Source: Bradyrhizobium lupini (GTDB taxonomy: Bacteria; Pseudomonadota; Alphaproteobacteria; Rhizobiales; Xanthobacteraceae). Taken from it: DNA of 64,000 nt. The position numbers and the translations under genes are program-made. The notes below the pieces were generated by a model. That model searched no databases. It was given only the letters and a program-made list of their open reading frames with translations, and was not told where the DNA came from. Within the stretch, counting starts at the first letter, position 1. Each line of letters begins with the position of its first letter. Shown piece after piece: positions 27,991-35,971 of this stretch. The stretch spans positions 1,054,001 through 1,118,000 of the forward strand of contig NZ_CP162553.1 in assembly GCF_040939785.1 (NCBI RefSeq), written 5' to 3'.

Positions 27991-28370
27991 TCGGCGGCCT
28001 CCGGCACGACGGCCAAGGGGGAAATGGGGGGAATGCGGGCAAGCGATTGCTTGCGGAAGATCTCCGGGCGGCTGCGCCAGGGCACAAGGCCGTCGGGCGC
28101 GGCCGCATAGGCCGCGGCGCCCGCGACCACGTCGTTCGCATTCGCATCCGAGAGGCGACCATAGACATAGGACCAGCGGCCGGGCGCGCTGAGCGCGACC
28201 GAGCAACCCTGGTTGCATGCCGACAGGCATTCGACGGGAACCACGCTGACGCCGTCAGGCACGCCGGCCTCGAGGATCGCACCATGCAGGCGCTTGCCGG
28301 GCGTCGTCTCGCCCTCGCCAAGCGTCTGGCCGGCGCGGCAGGTGATGCAGACATGAAGTGTGACGGTCAT
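27987..28370 (-). CDS. DUF1636 ferredoxin-like small protein
   Basis: A 127-residue protein with five cysteines arranged like a thioredoxin-fold [2Fe-2S] ferredoxin: Cys8 and Cys11 in HVCITCRAG, then Cys48, Cys52 and Cys56 in VECLSACNQGCSVAL. The family is recognised as DUF1636 and often sits beside cobW; its function is not established. The ATG at 28370 has GGAAGAAG just upstream. It is the first gene behind riboswitch 3 and overlaps cobW by ATGA. An electron-transfer or metal-binding part in cobalt insertion is plausible inference. Confidence 0.8.
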   Translation of the reverse strand: MTVTLHVCITCRAGQTLGEGETTPGKRLHGAILEAGVPDGVSVVPVECLSACNQGCSVALSAPGRWSYVYGRLSDANANDVVAGAAAYAAAPDGLVPWRSRPEIFRKQSLARIPPISPLAVVPEAAE

Positions 28371-28483
28371 CGCTTCTTCCAGAATAAACAGCGGGAAGCG
28401 AAGAGGCCCACGAACCGTTCTTGCGAAGGCCCGTTTCCCCGTCGCGGAACACCCCGTCCGCCGGTCCAAAATCGTCCGCGCTG

Positions 28484-28672
28484 GCAGGTCTCCCGGCTTG
28501 CGGAGCAGGGTTTCCCCTTCGATCCCCGCCTTCCCGATCCCCAGGGGATCAGTGGCTTCGGGCATCTCTCCGGTCACGGTCGCGGGGGCGGCTGCATTTT
28601 GGAACCAAATCTTGCCGATTCGGACCCTATCGCATTCCCTCTTCGCCTGTCGTAGGACAGGAACCAACGCCG
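28484..28672 (-). promoter_or_regulatory. Cobalamin riboswitch 3 (cob operon leader)
   Basis: Minus-strand blocks: a 5' stem CCTGTCCTACGACAGG, GAAGAGGGAATGCG, GCCGCCCCCGCGACCGTGAC, AAGCCACTGATCC, ATCGGGAAGGCGGGG and the B12 box CAAGCCGGGAGACCTGCC near 28484-28501. It precedes DUF1636-cobW-cobN-cobG-cobH-cobI-cobJ and, if transcripts run through, cobL to cobA. End-product repression is expected. Confidence 0.93.
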
Positions 28673-28676
28673 GGCC

Positions 28677-28705
28677 ACCATTTGCCCCCGACCGCCTCTT
28701 GTCAA
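28677..28705 (-). promoter_or_regulatory. Candidate promoter of the riboswitch-3 cob operon
   Basis: On the minus strand a perfect TTGACA (28705-28700) is followed after 17 nt by AATGGT (28682-28677). Initiation near 28670 coincides with the riboswitch 5' edge. It lies 19 bp from the cobO start, inside the cobO leader, so the divergent promoters must overlap. Confidence 0.5.
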
Positions 28706-28723
28706 GCCGAAGGACCCCGTCCG

Positions 28724-29359
28724 ATGACCTCCGAACCGGATAGCCAGACGGCCGACGAAACCGACGCCCGCCATGCCTCGAAAATGGCGAAGAAGAAGGT
28801 CGCCCGCGACAAGATCATGGCGACCAAGAGCGGCGAAAAGGGCCTCATCATCGTCCACACCGGCGCCGGCAAGGGCAAGTCCTCCTCGGCCTTCGGCATG
28901 ATCGTCCGCTGCGTCGCCCATGGCTTCCCCTGCGCGGTCGTGCAGTTCATCAAGGGCGCCTGGGATACCGGCGAGCGCCGCATGCTCACCGGCCATTTCG
29001 GTGACCTCTGCCAGTTCCACGCCATGGGCGAAGGTTTTACCTGGGAGACGCAGGACCGCGCCCGCGACATTGCCGCCGCCCGCGCCGGCTGGGAGAAGGC
29101 CAAGGAGCTGATCCTCGATTCGAATCTCCGCATGGTCGTGCTCGACGAGATCAACATCGCGCTGCGCTACGACTATCTCAATATCGCCGAGGTCGTCGAT
29201 TTCCTGGTGACCTCGAAGCCGCCGATGACGCATGTCGTGCTCACCGGCCGCAACGCCAAGGACGAGCTGATCGACATCGCCGATCTCGTCACCGAGATGA
29301 CGCTGGTCAAGCATCCCTTCCGCTCCGGCATCAAGGCGCAAGCCGGCGTCGAGTTCTAA
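28724..29359 (+). CDS. cobO: Cob(I)yrinic acid a,c-diamide adenosyltransferase
   Basis: A 211-residue CobA/CobO-type adenosyltransferase that places the 5'-deoxyadenosyl ligand on cobalt using ATP. The P-loop [13 protein letters not shown], the block [14 protein letters not shown] and [15 protein letters not shown] are family signatures. The ATG at 28724 has AAGGA nine bases upstream. It is divergent from the riboswitch-3 operon and 10 bp ahead of cobQ. Confidence 0.95.
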   Translation: MTSEPDSQTADETDARHASKMAKKKVARDKIMATKSGEKGLIIVHTGAGKGKSSSAFGMIVRCVAHGFPCAVVQFIKGAWDTGERRMLTGHFGDLCQFHAMGEGFTWETQDRARDIAAARAGWEKAKELILDSNLRMVVLDEINIALRYDYLNIAEVVDFLVTSKPPMTHVVLTGRNAKDELIDIADLVTEMTLVKHPFRSGIKAQAGVEF

Positions 29360-29369
29360 GAAACTCGCG

Positions 29370-30818
29370 ATGGCGCGCGCATTGATGATCCAGGGGGCCG
29401 GCTCGGACGTGGGCAAATCGCTCATCGTCGCCGGCCTCGCGCGCGCCTTTGTGCGACGCGGCCTATGCGTGCTCCCGTTCAAGCCGCAGAACATGTCGAA
29501 CAACGCGGCCGTGACTGTCGACGGCGGCGAGATCGGCCGCGCCCAGGCGCTCCAGGCGCTCGCCGCCGGCGTCGAGCCGCACACCGACATGAACCCGGTG
29601 CTGCTGAAGCCCGAGACGGATGTCGGCGCGCAGGTGATCGTGCATGGAAAACGCATCGCGACCGCGCGTGCGCGTGAATATGCGGCGATGAAGCCGGCAT
29701 TGATGGACGCGGTACTGGAGAGCTTCGAGCGGCTGAAGGCGCGCGCCGATCTCGTGCTGGTGGAAGGCGCCGGCAGCCCGGCCGAGGTGAACCTGCGCAA
29801 GGCCGACATCGCCAATATGGGTTTTGCGCGCAAGGCCGATGTGCCGGTCGTGCTGGTCGGCGACATCGACCGCGGCGGTGTCATCGCGCAACTCGTCGGC
29901 ATCAAGACAGTGATCGACCCGGATGATGCCGCGATGATCCAGGGCTTTGTCATCAACAAGTTCCGCGGCGATCCCACGCTGTTCGATGACGGCTACAAGC
30001 TGATCGAAGAGAAGACCGCATGGCGCGGCTTTGGCGTGCTGCCCTGGTTCGCGCGCGCCGGCGAGCTGCCGGCAGAGGATGCGCTGGGCCTGAGCGATGC
30101 GCGCAAGCCGGGCCAATGCAAGATCGCCTGTCTCGCGCTGTCGCGGATCGCCAATTTCGACGATCTCGATCCGCTCAAGCTCGAGCCTGGCGTCGATCTG
30201 GTGATGGTGCGGCCGGGCGAAGCCATTCCCGGCGATGTGCGCCTCGTCATCATTCCCGGTTCGAAATCCACCCGCGGCGACCTCGCCTTTCTCCGCGCGC
30301 AGGGCTGGGACATCGATCTGCTGGCGCATTGCCGCAGAGGCGGCCATGTGCTCGGCCTCTGCGGCGGCTATCAGATGCTCGGACGCAGCGTCAGTGATCC
30401 CGATGGGATCGAGGGCCCCGCCGGCGACACACCGGGTCTCGGGCTTCTGGATGTCGAGACGGTGATGAGCCCGCAGAAGACGCTGACGCGTGTCGCGGCC
30501 GTGCATGCCGCGACGGATCAACCGATCGAAGCCTACGAAATCCACATCGGCCGCACTGATGGGCCGGATCGCGCGCGGCCATTCGCAAGGCTGAATGGCG
30601 AACCGGAAGGCGCGATCTCGCGCGACGGGCGCGTGCAAGGCAGCTATCTGCACGGCCTGTTCACGTCGGATGATTTCCGCAAGGCCTTTTTGGCGAAGCT
30701 CGACATTCCCGCCGGCGACGAGCCCTATCACGCCAGGGTCGATAGCGCGCTCGATGCGCTCGCCGATCACATCGAGCAACATCTCGACATCGACGGCCTG
30801 CTCGCGCTAGCGCGCTAG
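29370..30818 (+). CDS. cobQ: Cobyric acid synthase
   Basis: A 482-residue amidotransferase that amidates the b, d, e and g carboxylates of adenosylcobyrinate diamide. The ATP domain starts [18 protein letters not shown]. The glutaminase domain has the Cys nucleophile in [12 protein letters not shown] and His in GSYLHGLF. Length is normal. It follows cobO closely, and its end overlaps the convergent threonine-phosphate decarboxylase gene by 12 bp. Confidence 0.96.
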   Translation: MARALMIQGAGSDVGKSLIVAGLARAFVRRGLCVLPFKPQNMSNNAAVTVDGGEIGRAQALQALAAGVEPHTDMNPVLLKPETDVGAQVIVHGKRIATARAREYAAMKPALMDAVLESFERLKARADLVLVEGAGSPAEVNLRKADIANMGFARKADVPVVLVGDIDRGGVIAQLVGIKTVIDPDDAAMIQGFVINKFRGDPTLFDDGYKLIEEKTAWRGFGVLPWFARAGELPAEDALGLSDARKPGQCKIACLALSRIANFDDLDPLKLEPGVDLVMVRPGEAIPGDVRLVIIPGSKSTRGDLAFLRAQGWDIDLLAHCRRGGHVLGLCGGYQMLGRSVSDPDGIEGPAGDTPGLGLLDVETVMSPQKTLTRVAAVHAATDQPIEAYEIHIGRTDGPDRARPFARLNGEPEGAISRDGRVQGSYLHGLFTSDDFRKAFLAKLDIPAGDEPYHARVDSALDALADHIEQHLDIDGLLALAR

Positions 30819-31784
30819 AGCCTCGGCCAGGCGCGTCCATTCGGATTCGCCGCCCGGAAGCCCGAGGCGCAGCCATGTCGGCTCTCGCGCGAACACGCGC
30901 GACCAGATATGGCGACGCGCCAGCTTCTCCTGCGCGGCAGGCGCGTCGGGCGTCTCGTAGAGACGAAACAGCTGGGTCCCGCCGACGAGCGTCCAGCCTT
31001 GCGACTGCACCATGCCGTCGAAACGACCGCAGTCTCGCGCCAGCCGCGCGGACGTGGCCTCCGCCCAGGCATCGTCACGCAGCGCGCGGCAGCCGATGGA
31101 GATCGCCGCTCCCGAGACCGGCCAAGGCCCCGACATCGAGGCGAGCCTGGCGATGTCGGACGAATTGCCGAGCGCGAAACCGAGCCGCAGGCCGGCAAGG
31201 CCATAGAACTTTCCGAAGGAGCGCAGGATCAGCAGCCCCGGCCGGTCCCCGGATGCAAGCGATAGCTGCGGGGCTACATCGGCGAAACTCTCGTCGACGA
31301 CGAGACGACCGACGCGCGGCAGCAGCGTCAGCAAATCCCTTGGTGGGTGGCATCGGCCGTCGGGATTGTTGGGATTGACGACTATGGCGAGGTCCGCGCC
31401 CGCCAATGCGTCGAAGTCCCCGACCTCCTGGACCTCCCAGCCCGCGGCCGAGAGGACCCCGGCATATTCGTTGTAGGTCGGGGCGAGGATGCGCGCGCGG
31501 CCGGGTGGCGCAAGTTGCGGCAGCAGTTGAATCGCCGCCTGTGCGCCGCCGAGCGCGACAACCGCCGCGCTCGTGCGGTAAGCGTGCCGCGCCGCGTGAT
31601 GCAGCGCCTCGATCTCGGCGCGCGACGGCAACGCGCTCCACGCGCGCGAACTCACCTCGCCCACGGGATAAGGCAGGCGGTTGATACCGGTCGACAGATC
31701 GATCCAGTCCTCCGCGCGACCGCCGAAGCGCTGCTGGGCCTGATCGAGATTTCCACCGTGCTCGCGCATGCGCTGTTCTTTCAC
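30807..31784 (-). CDS. cobD: L-threonine-O-3-phosphate decarboxylase
   Basis: A 325-residue PLP enzyme (CobD of Salmonella, CobC in rhizobial naming). It makes (R)-1-amino-2-propanol O-2-phosphate, the aminopropanol linker. Motifs: [38 protein letters not shown] and the Schiff-base lysine in [15 protein letters not shown]. The ATG overlaps the cbiB stop (ATGA, 31781-31784). The partner CbiB attaches its product. Confidence 0.92.
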   Translation of the reverse strand: MKEQRMREHGGNLDQAQQRFGGRAEDWIDLSTGINRLPYPVGEVSSRAWSALPSRAEIEALHHAARHAYRTSAAVVALGGAQAAIQLLPQLAPPGRARILAPTYNEYAGVLSAAGWEVQEVGDFDALAGADLAIVVNPNNPDGRCHPPRDLLTLLPRVGRLVVDESFADVAPQLSLASGDRPGLLILRSFGKFYGLAGLRLGFALGNSSDIARLASMSGPWPVSGAAISIGCRALRDDAWAEATSARLARDCGRFDGMVQSQGWTLVGGTQLFRLYETPDAPAAQEKLARRHIWSRVFAREPTWLRLGLPGGESEWTRLAEALAR

Positions 31785-32722
31785 GCGAAGGCCAGGATCG
31801 CAAGGATGCCGGCGAGCAGCAGCATGGTGCGGCGGTAAACCGTCAAGCCTCGATCGATGTCGGCGGCAAGCGGATCGCGCGCAGCTTCATTCAGCCATGG
31901 CTCGTTCGTGATGCTGCCGTGATAGATCCGCGGACCGCTGAGCCGCACACCGAGCCCACCCGCCATGGCTGCTTCCGGCCAGCCGCCGTTGGGCGAACGA
32001 TGACGGCGTGCGTCCCGCGTCATGCACGACAGCGCCTCGGATCGCTGGGGCGCCAGCAGCACGAACAGAAATCCGGTCAGCCGCGCCGGAATGAAATTGG
32101 CGACATCGTCGATGCGCGCCGCGGCCCAGCCGAAGGCTTCGTGGCGTTCGGAGCGATGGCCGATCATGGAGTCCAGCGTGTTGATCGCCTTGTAGCCCAA
32201 AATGCCGGGAAGACCGAACAGCGCGCCCCAGAACACGGGTGCGACGATGCCGTCGGATGCATTCTCGGCGAGGCTCTCGATCGCCGCACGCGCGATCCCG
32301 GCCTCGTCGAGCGCTGCGGGATCGCGGCCGACGATGCGCGAGACCGCGTCTCGGGCGGCGGCGATGTCACCCGCTCGCATCGGGTTTGCGACGGCAGCAA
32401 CGTGGTCGTGCAAGGAGCGTAGGGCGACCAGCGGCCAGGCGAGGACGCCGACCAGCACGATCTGGATCCAGCCCAAGGGAAGCAGGGACTGCAGCGCCCA
32501 GCCGAGCGCGACCGAGAGCGCGATCACCGCGAGCGCTCCGGCGAGACCAGCGGCGCGGCGAAATGCCGGCGGATCAGACGGTCGATTCCAGGCGGTGTCG
32601 ATGGCAGAAATCAGCCAGCCCAGCCAGGTGACGGGATGGCCGATCCGCGCGAACAACCACGACGGCCAGCCCAACAGGGCATCCACCACCATCGCAACCG
32701 CCATCGCACCCGCAAAACCCAC
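31781..32722 (-). CDS. cbiB: Adenosylcobinamide-phosphate synthase
   Basis: A 313-residue polytopic membrane protein (CbiB; CobD in rhizobial naming) that condenses adenosylcobyric acid with aminopropanol phosphate. Conserved stretches: ESLAENASDGIVAPVFWGAL, YKAINTLDSMIGHRSERH and SPNGGWPEAAMAGGLGVRL. About four to five helices are visible. It is divergent from cobU across about 120 bp in which no riboswitch is seen. Confidence 0.94.
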   Translation of the reverse strand: MGFAGAMAVAMVVDALLGWPSWLFARIGHPVTWLGWLISAIDTAWNRPSDPPAFRRAAGLAGALAVIALSVALGWALQSLLPLGWIQIVLVGVLAWPLVALRSLHDHVAAVANPMRAGDIAAARDAVSRIVGRDPAALDEAGIARAAIESLAENASDGIVAPVFWGALFGLPGILGYKAINTLDSMIGHRSERHEAFGWAAARIDDVANFIPARLTGFLFVLLAPQRSEALSCMTRDARRHRSPNGGWPEAAMAGGLGVRLSGPRIYHGSITNEPWLNEAARDPLAADIDRGLTVYRRTMLLLAGILAILAFA

Positions 32723-32843
32723 ACCCGTCTCCTGTCCTGCCCCTGTTGCGCAAAGGGTGGCCGGAGCGCAAGCCCCTGATTGGCGGATTTCGGCTTTGTT
32801 TTTGGCCGCGTTTGGTGATTAGTGCAGGCCGACAGGAGACTTC

Positions 32844-33346
32844 ATGGCCGTCATTTTGATCACCGGCGGAGCACGGTCGGGCAAGAGCAAGCGCGCGGAA
32901 ATGCGCACGCGCGCCTTTCCCGGGCGGCCGGTCTACCTCGCGACAGCCGAGGCTCTCGATGCCGAAATGGAGGCGCGCATCGCCATGCATCGCGCCCGCC
33001 GCGGAACCGACTGGATTGAACGCGAAGTGCCGCTCGATCTCTTGCCCGCGCTGCTCGCCACCGACGGCGGCGGCGCGCGGCTCGTCGATTGCCTGACGCT
33101 TTGGCTCTCCAACCTGATGCATGGGGGCGCGACTGGGAACGCGAGATCAAGGAGCTTGCCGGCGCCCTGCCCCGGCTGAAAAGTCCCGTCGTTCTCGTCA
33201 CCAACGAAGTCGGCCTCGGCATCGTCCCCGACAATGCGCTGGCGCGGAGCTTCCGCGACGCCGCCGGCTTCATGAACCAGGCCATCGCGGCCGTTGCGGA
33301 CGAGGCCGAGTTCGTCGTCGCCGGCCTGCCGATGAAACTGAAATGA
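32844..33346 (+). pseudogene. cobU: Adenosylcobinamide kinase / guanylyltransferase (frameshifted)
   Basis: CobU (CobP) phosphorylates adenosylcobinamide and then adds GMP. The P-loop ILITGGARSGKSKRAE and RLVDCLTLWLSNLM are in the first frame. The rest, RDWEREIKELAGALPRL then VVLVTNEVGLGIVPDNALAR, is in another frame. The switch falls at the run of five G at 33123-33127; one extra G would restore H-G-G-R-D-W. The stop overlaps the cobS ATG. The gene is otherwise full length and belongs to an intact pathway, so a homopolymer error is likely; if real, nucleotide-loop assembly would fail unless another gene substitutes. Confidence 0.85.
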
Positions 33347-34125
33347 TGCCGCGCGACCAATTTTTGCGAGACGTCATCGCCGATCTCAGGATGGCGGCAT
33401 CGTTCGTGACAATCCTCCCCGTCGCATTGTCGAAGCCCGCAGCTGACGGCGCCGTCGCACGCGCGACCTGGGCTCTTCCAGTCGCGGGACTGCTGGTCGG
33501 CCTTGCCGGCGCCTTGGTCTACAAGGTCGCGAGCCTGTTGGGTCTGTCGCCGAACCTTGCCGCCCTGCTCGCGCTGGCCGCGACCGCCCTCGTCACCGGC
33601 GCGCTGCACGAGGACGGCCTTGCCGATACCGCCGACGGGCTCGGCGGCGGCCGCACCCGCGAGCGCAAGCTCGAGATCATGCGCGACAGCCGGATCGGCA
33701 CCTATGGCGTCTGCGCGCTGATCCTGTCGTTCGGCCTGCGCTGGAGCGCGCTCGCGACGATCGCCAATCCGTGGGTCGTCGCGCTCGCACTGTGCGCTGC
33801 GCACACTGCGGCCCGCGCGGGCTTGCCGGCCTTCATGTCGCAGGTCGCGCCTGCGCGACCTGACGGCCTGTCGGCGAGTGCGGGATCACCGCCGGGCCGC
33901 AGCGTTGCGATCGCATTCGCTGTTGGAATCCTCGCGCTCGTGCTCGCGCTTGGGCCGGGCAAGGCGCTGGTGAGCCTGATCCTGCTCGCTCTCTCCGGCC
34001 TGATGCTGGCGCGACTTGCCATCCGCCAGATCGGCGGGCAGACCGGCGACATCCTCGGCGCGTTCGAGCAGACCGGCGAGATTCTGATCCTGCTGGTTGC
34101 CGCAGCTTTCCAGATCGGAGGGTGA
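33343..34125 (+). CDS. cobS: Adenosylcobinamide-GDP ribazoletransferase (cobalamin synthase)
   Basis: A 260-residue membrane enzyme (CobV in rhizobial naming) joining adenosylcobinamide-GDP and alpha-ribazole (phosphate). The metal-binding block GALHEDGLADTADGLGGG and KLEIMRDSRIGTYG are diagnostic. Several helices follow. The ATG at 33343 overlaps the cobU stop (ATGA). It should not be confused with the AAA+ chelatase subunit also called CobS. Confidence 0.94.
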   Translation: MMPRDQFLRDVIADLRMAASFVTILPVALSKPAADGAVARATWALPVAGLLVGLAGALVYKVASLLGLSPNLAALLALAATALVTGALHEDGLADTADGLGGGRTRERKLEIMRDSRIGTYGVCALILSFGLRWSALATIANPWVVALALCAAHTAARAGLPAFMSQVAPARPDGLSASAGSPPGRSVAIAFAVGILALVLALGPGKALVSLILLALSGLMLARLAIRQIGGQTGDILGAFEQTGEILILLVAAAFQIGG

Positions 34126-34129
34126 CGCA

Positions 34130-34762
34130 ATGGTCGAATTCGACGACACCTTCCGCCAGCACTTGCGCGAGCTGTTCGTGTGGCGCCGCGACGTGCGCCG
34201 CTTTCGCGCCGATCCGTTGCCGGACGGCGCCATCGATCGCCTGATCGAGACGGCCTGTCTCTCACCCTCGGTCGGCCTCAGCCAGCCCTGGCGCTTCGTC
34301 ATCGTCGATGAGGCCGCACGGCGTCGCGCCGTGATCGACGACTTCAAAGCGTGCAACGCGGACGCGCTGAATTCCTATGCCGGTGAGCGCGCAGCACGCT
34401 ATGCCACGCTGAAACTGTCGGGTCTCGAACAGGCCCCCGGCCACCTCGCCGTGTTCGCGGACAAGGCCAGCGACACCGGTCACGGCCTCGGCCGCGCGAC
34501 GATGCCGGAGACGACGGAATATTCCGTGGTTGCGGCGATCACCGCAATGTGGCTGGCCGCGCGCGCCGAGGGCATCGGGCTTGGCTGGGTATCGATCCTC
34601 CATCCGAATCGCATCCACGCCATTCTCGACGTGCCCGACACCTGGAAATTCATCGCCTATCTCTGTATCGGCTATCCGGAAGTCGAATGCGACCGGCCCG
34701 AGCTGGAACAGGCGAAGTGGGAGCAGCGGCGGGGGGCAGAGGAATTCACGCTGCAGCGTTAA
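34130..34762 (+). CDS. bluB: 5,6-dimethylbenzimidazole synthase
   Basis: A 210-residue flavin-destructase of the nitroreductase fold that cleaves reduced FMN with O2 to make the lower ligand. Blocks: VWRRDVRRFRADPLPDG, CLSPSVGLSQPWRFVIV and GWVSILHPNRIHAILDVP. The ATG at 34130 is preceded by GGAGGG at eight bases. It follows cobS by 4 bp. Its product feeds CobT. Confidence 0.94.
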   Translation: MVEFDDTFRQHLRELFVWRRDVRRFRADPLPDGAIDRLIETACLSPSVGLSQPWRFVIVDEAARRRAVIDDFKACNADALNSYAGERAARYATLKLSGLEQAPGHLAVFADKASDTGHGLGRATMPETTEYSVVAAITAMWLAARAEGIGLGWVSILHPNRIHAILDVPDTWKFIAYLCIGYPEVECDRPELEQAKWEQRRGAEEFTLQR

Positions 34763-34939
34763 TCAGGCCACGCCGGAGATCCATTTTCTGTGTTGCGAGC
34801 GACTGCCGACGTAGGAATACGGTATCGGACTGCCAAACGCTGCGAATGAGCAGTCACAAACGCATTTTTTCGTCAATTGTGGATGCCGGCCGTTCGCGCT
34901 AAGCATGCGCCTGGGGCTAGCCACCATGCAAAGAATGTC

Positions 34940-35971
34940 ATGACCGAACGGCCTTCCGCTCTCGCGGTCGATCGCCGCGGGTTCATTCGCCTTGCCAGCA
35001 CGACCGCCGCGGGGTGGCTGGCGCTCGGCGCAACATCTGATCGCGTGCGGGTCGTGGGATCGCTGACGGCGTTGCCGCTCGACGACGAGCTGACCAGAAG
35101 GAGCATGATCGACAGCCCGACCTCCCGCCTGGGTGGCCTCATCGTGGGCTTGAGGCAGCGAGGCTGGGTCGAAGGCGTCAATTTCCGCCTCGAGCTCCGA
35201 TCGACCTTCGGCGCGCCGGATCGGCTGAAGACCGCGGTTCAGGAATTGCTGGCGCTCAAGCCGGATGTGATCCTGACCGGCTCGACGGTCGAAACCGCGG
35301 CCGTCCTGGAAGCCACAAAAACCATCCCGATCGTGTTCGCGACCGCCAACGATCCCGTCGGCAACGGCTTCGTCGAAAGCCTTGCTCATCCCGGCGGCAA
35401 CGTGACCGGCTTCACCAACAGCACCGCCGAGATGGGCGGCAAATGGCTTCAGCTCATCCGGGAGGCCGTGCCGGATCTTGCGCGCGTCGGTATCCTGTAC
35501 AACCCGGCGACCACTCCTCGCGGCGGCCGTTTCTTCCTCGATTCCATCGAGCAAGAGGCAGCACTGGCCGGCGTGTCCGTGATCCCCGCCCCCGTCAGCG
35601 CGCCAACGGAGATCGACGAAGCCGTCAGGCCCTTTTCCGCTCCCCCCAAGGCGGCAATGATTGCGCTGGTCGACAGCTTCCTGGTGGTCCACCGGCAGGC
35701 GGCGGTGGCGGCGGCGGCCAAATATCGCGTCCCTGCGATTTACCCGTTCTATTATTTCATGGATGCGGGCGGGCTGATGAGCTACGGGCCGACGCTCGAA
35801 GTGCGCTCGGCCGACTATGTCGATCTCATCCTGCGCGGTACCAAGGCCGGAGATCTGCCGGTGCAATCGCCGCGGAAATACGAACTCCTGATCAACCGCA
35901 CGGTCGCTCGCACGCTGGATTTGACGATACCATTCACACTGCTCGCGCGCGCCGACGAGATTCGCGAGTGA
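34940..35971 (+). CDS. ABC_sub_bind (LuxP/TorT-like) periplasmic binding protein
   Basis: A 343-residue ABC_sub_bind family protein. The N-terminus has a twin-arginine motif, DRRGFIRLASTTAAGWLALG, pointing to Tat export. KPDVILTGSTVETAAVLEA, IPIVFATANDPVGNGFV and HPGGNVTGFTN are typical of the family. The ATG at 34940 is used; an upstream frame to 34877 has no clear support. No ABC permease or ATPase is adjacent. Its stop instead overlaps the GTG start of a hybrid histidine kinase. A sensory co-receptor role, like TorT for TorS, is therefore more likely than transport. Ligand unknown. Confidence 0.78.
   Translation: MTERPSALAVDRRGFIRLASTTAAGWLALGATSDRVRVVGSLTALPLDDELTRRSMIDSPTSRLGGLIVGLRQRGWVEGVNFRLELRSTFGAPDRLKTAVQELLALKPDVILTGSTVETAAVLEATKTIPIVFATANDPVGNGFVESLAHPGGNVTGFTNSTAEMGGKWLQLIREAVPDLARVGILYNPATTPRGGRFFLDSIEQEAALAGVSVIPAPVSAPTEIDEAVRPFSAPPKAAMIALVDSFLVVHRQAAVAAAAKYRVPAIYPFYYFMDAGGLMSYGPTLEVRSADYVDLILRGTKAGDLPVQSPRKYELLINRTVARTLDLTIPFTLLARADEIRE

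Noticed and set aside
28421..28723. N-terminal extension of cobO through the riboswitch region
   Set aside because: The extension is the antisense of conserved riboswitch blocks; ATG at 28724 has a good ribosome site and matches the family start.
32723..32843. A fourth cobalamin riboswitch between cbiB and cobU
   Set aside because: No B12 box or GCCACTG block on either strand; the gap is too short for a full aptamer.
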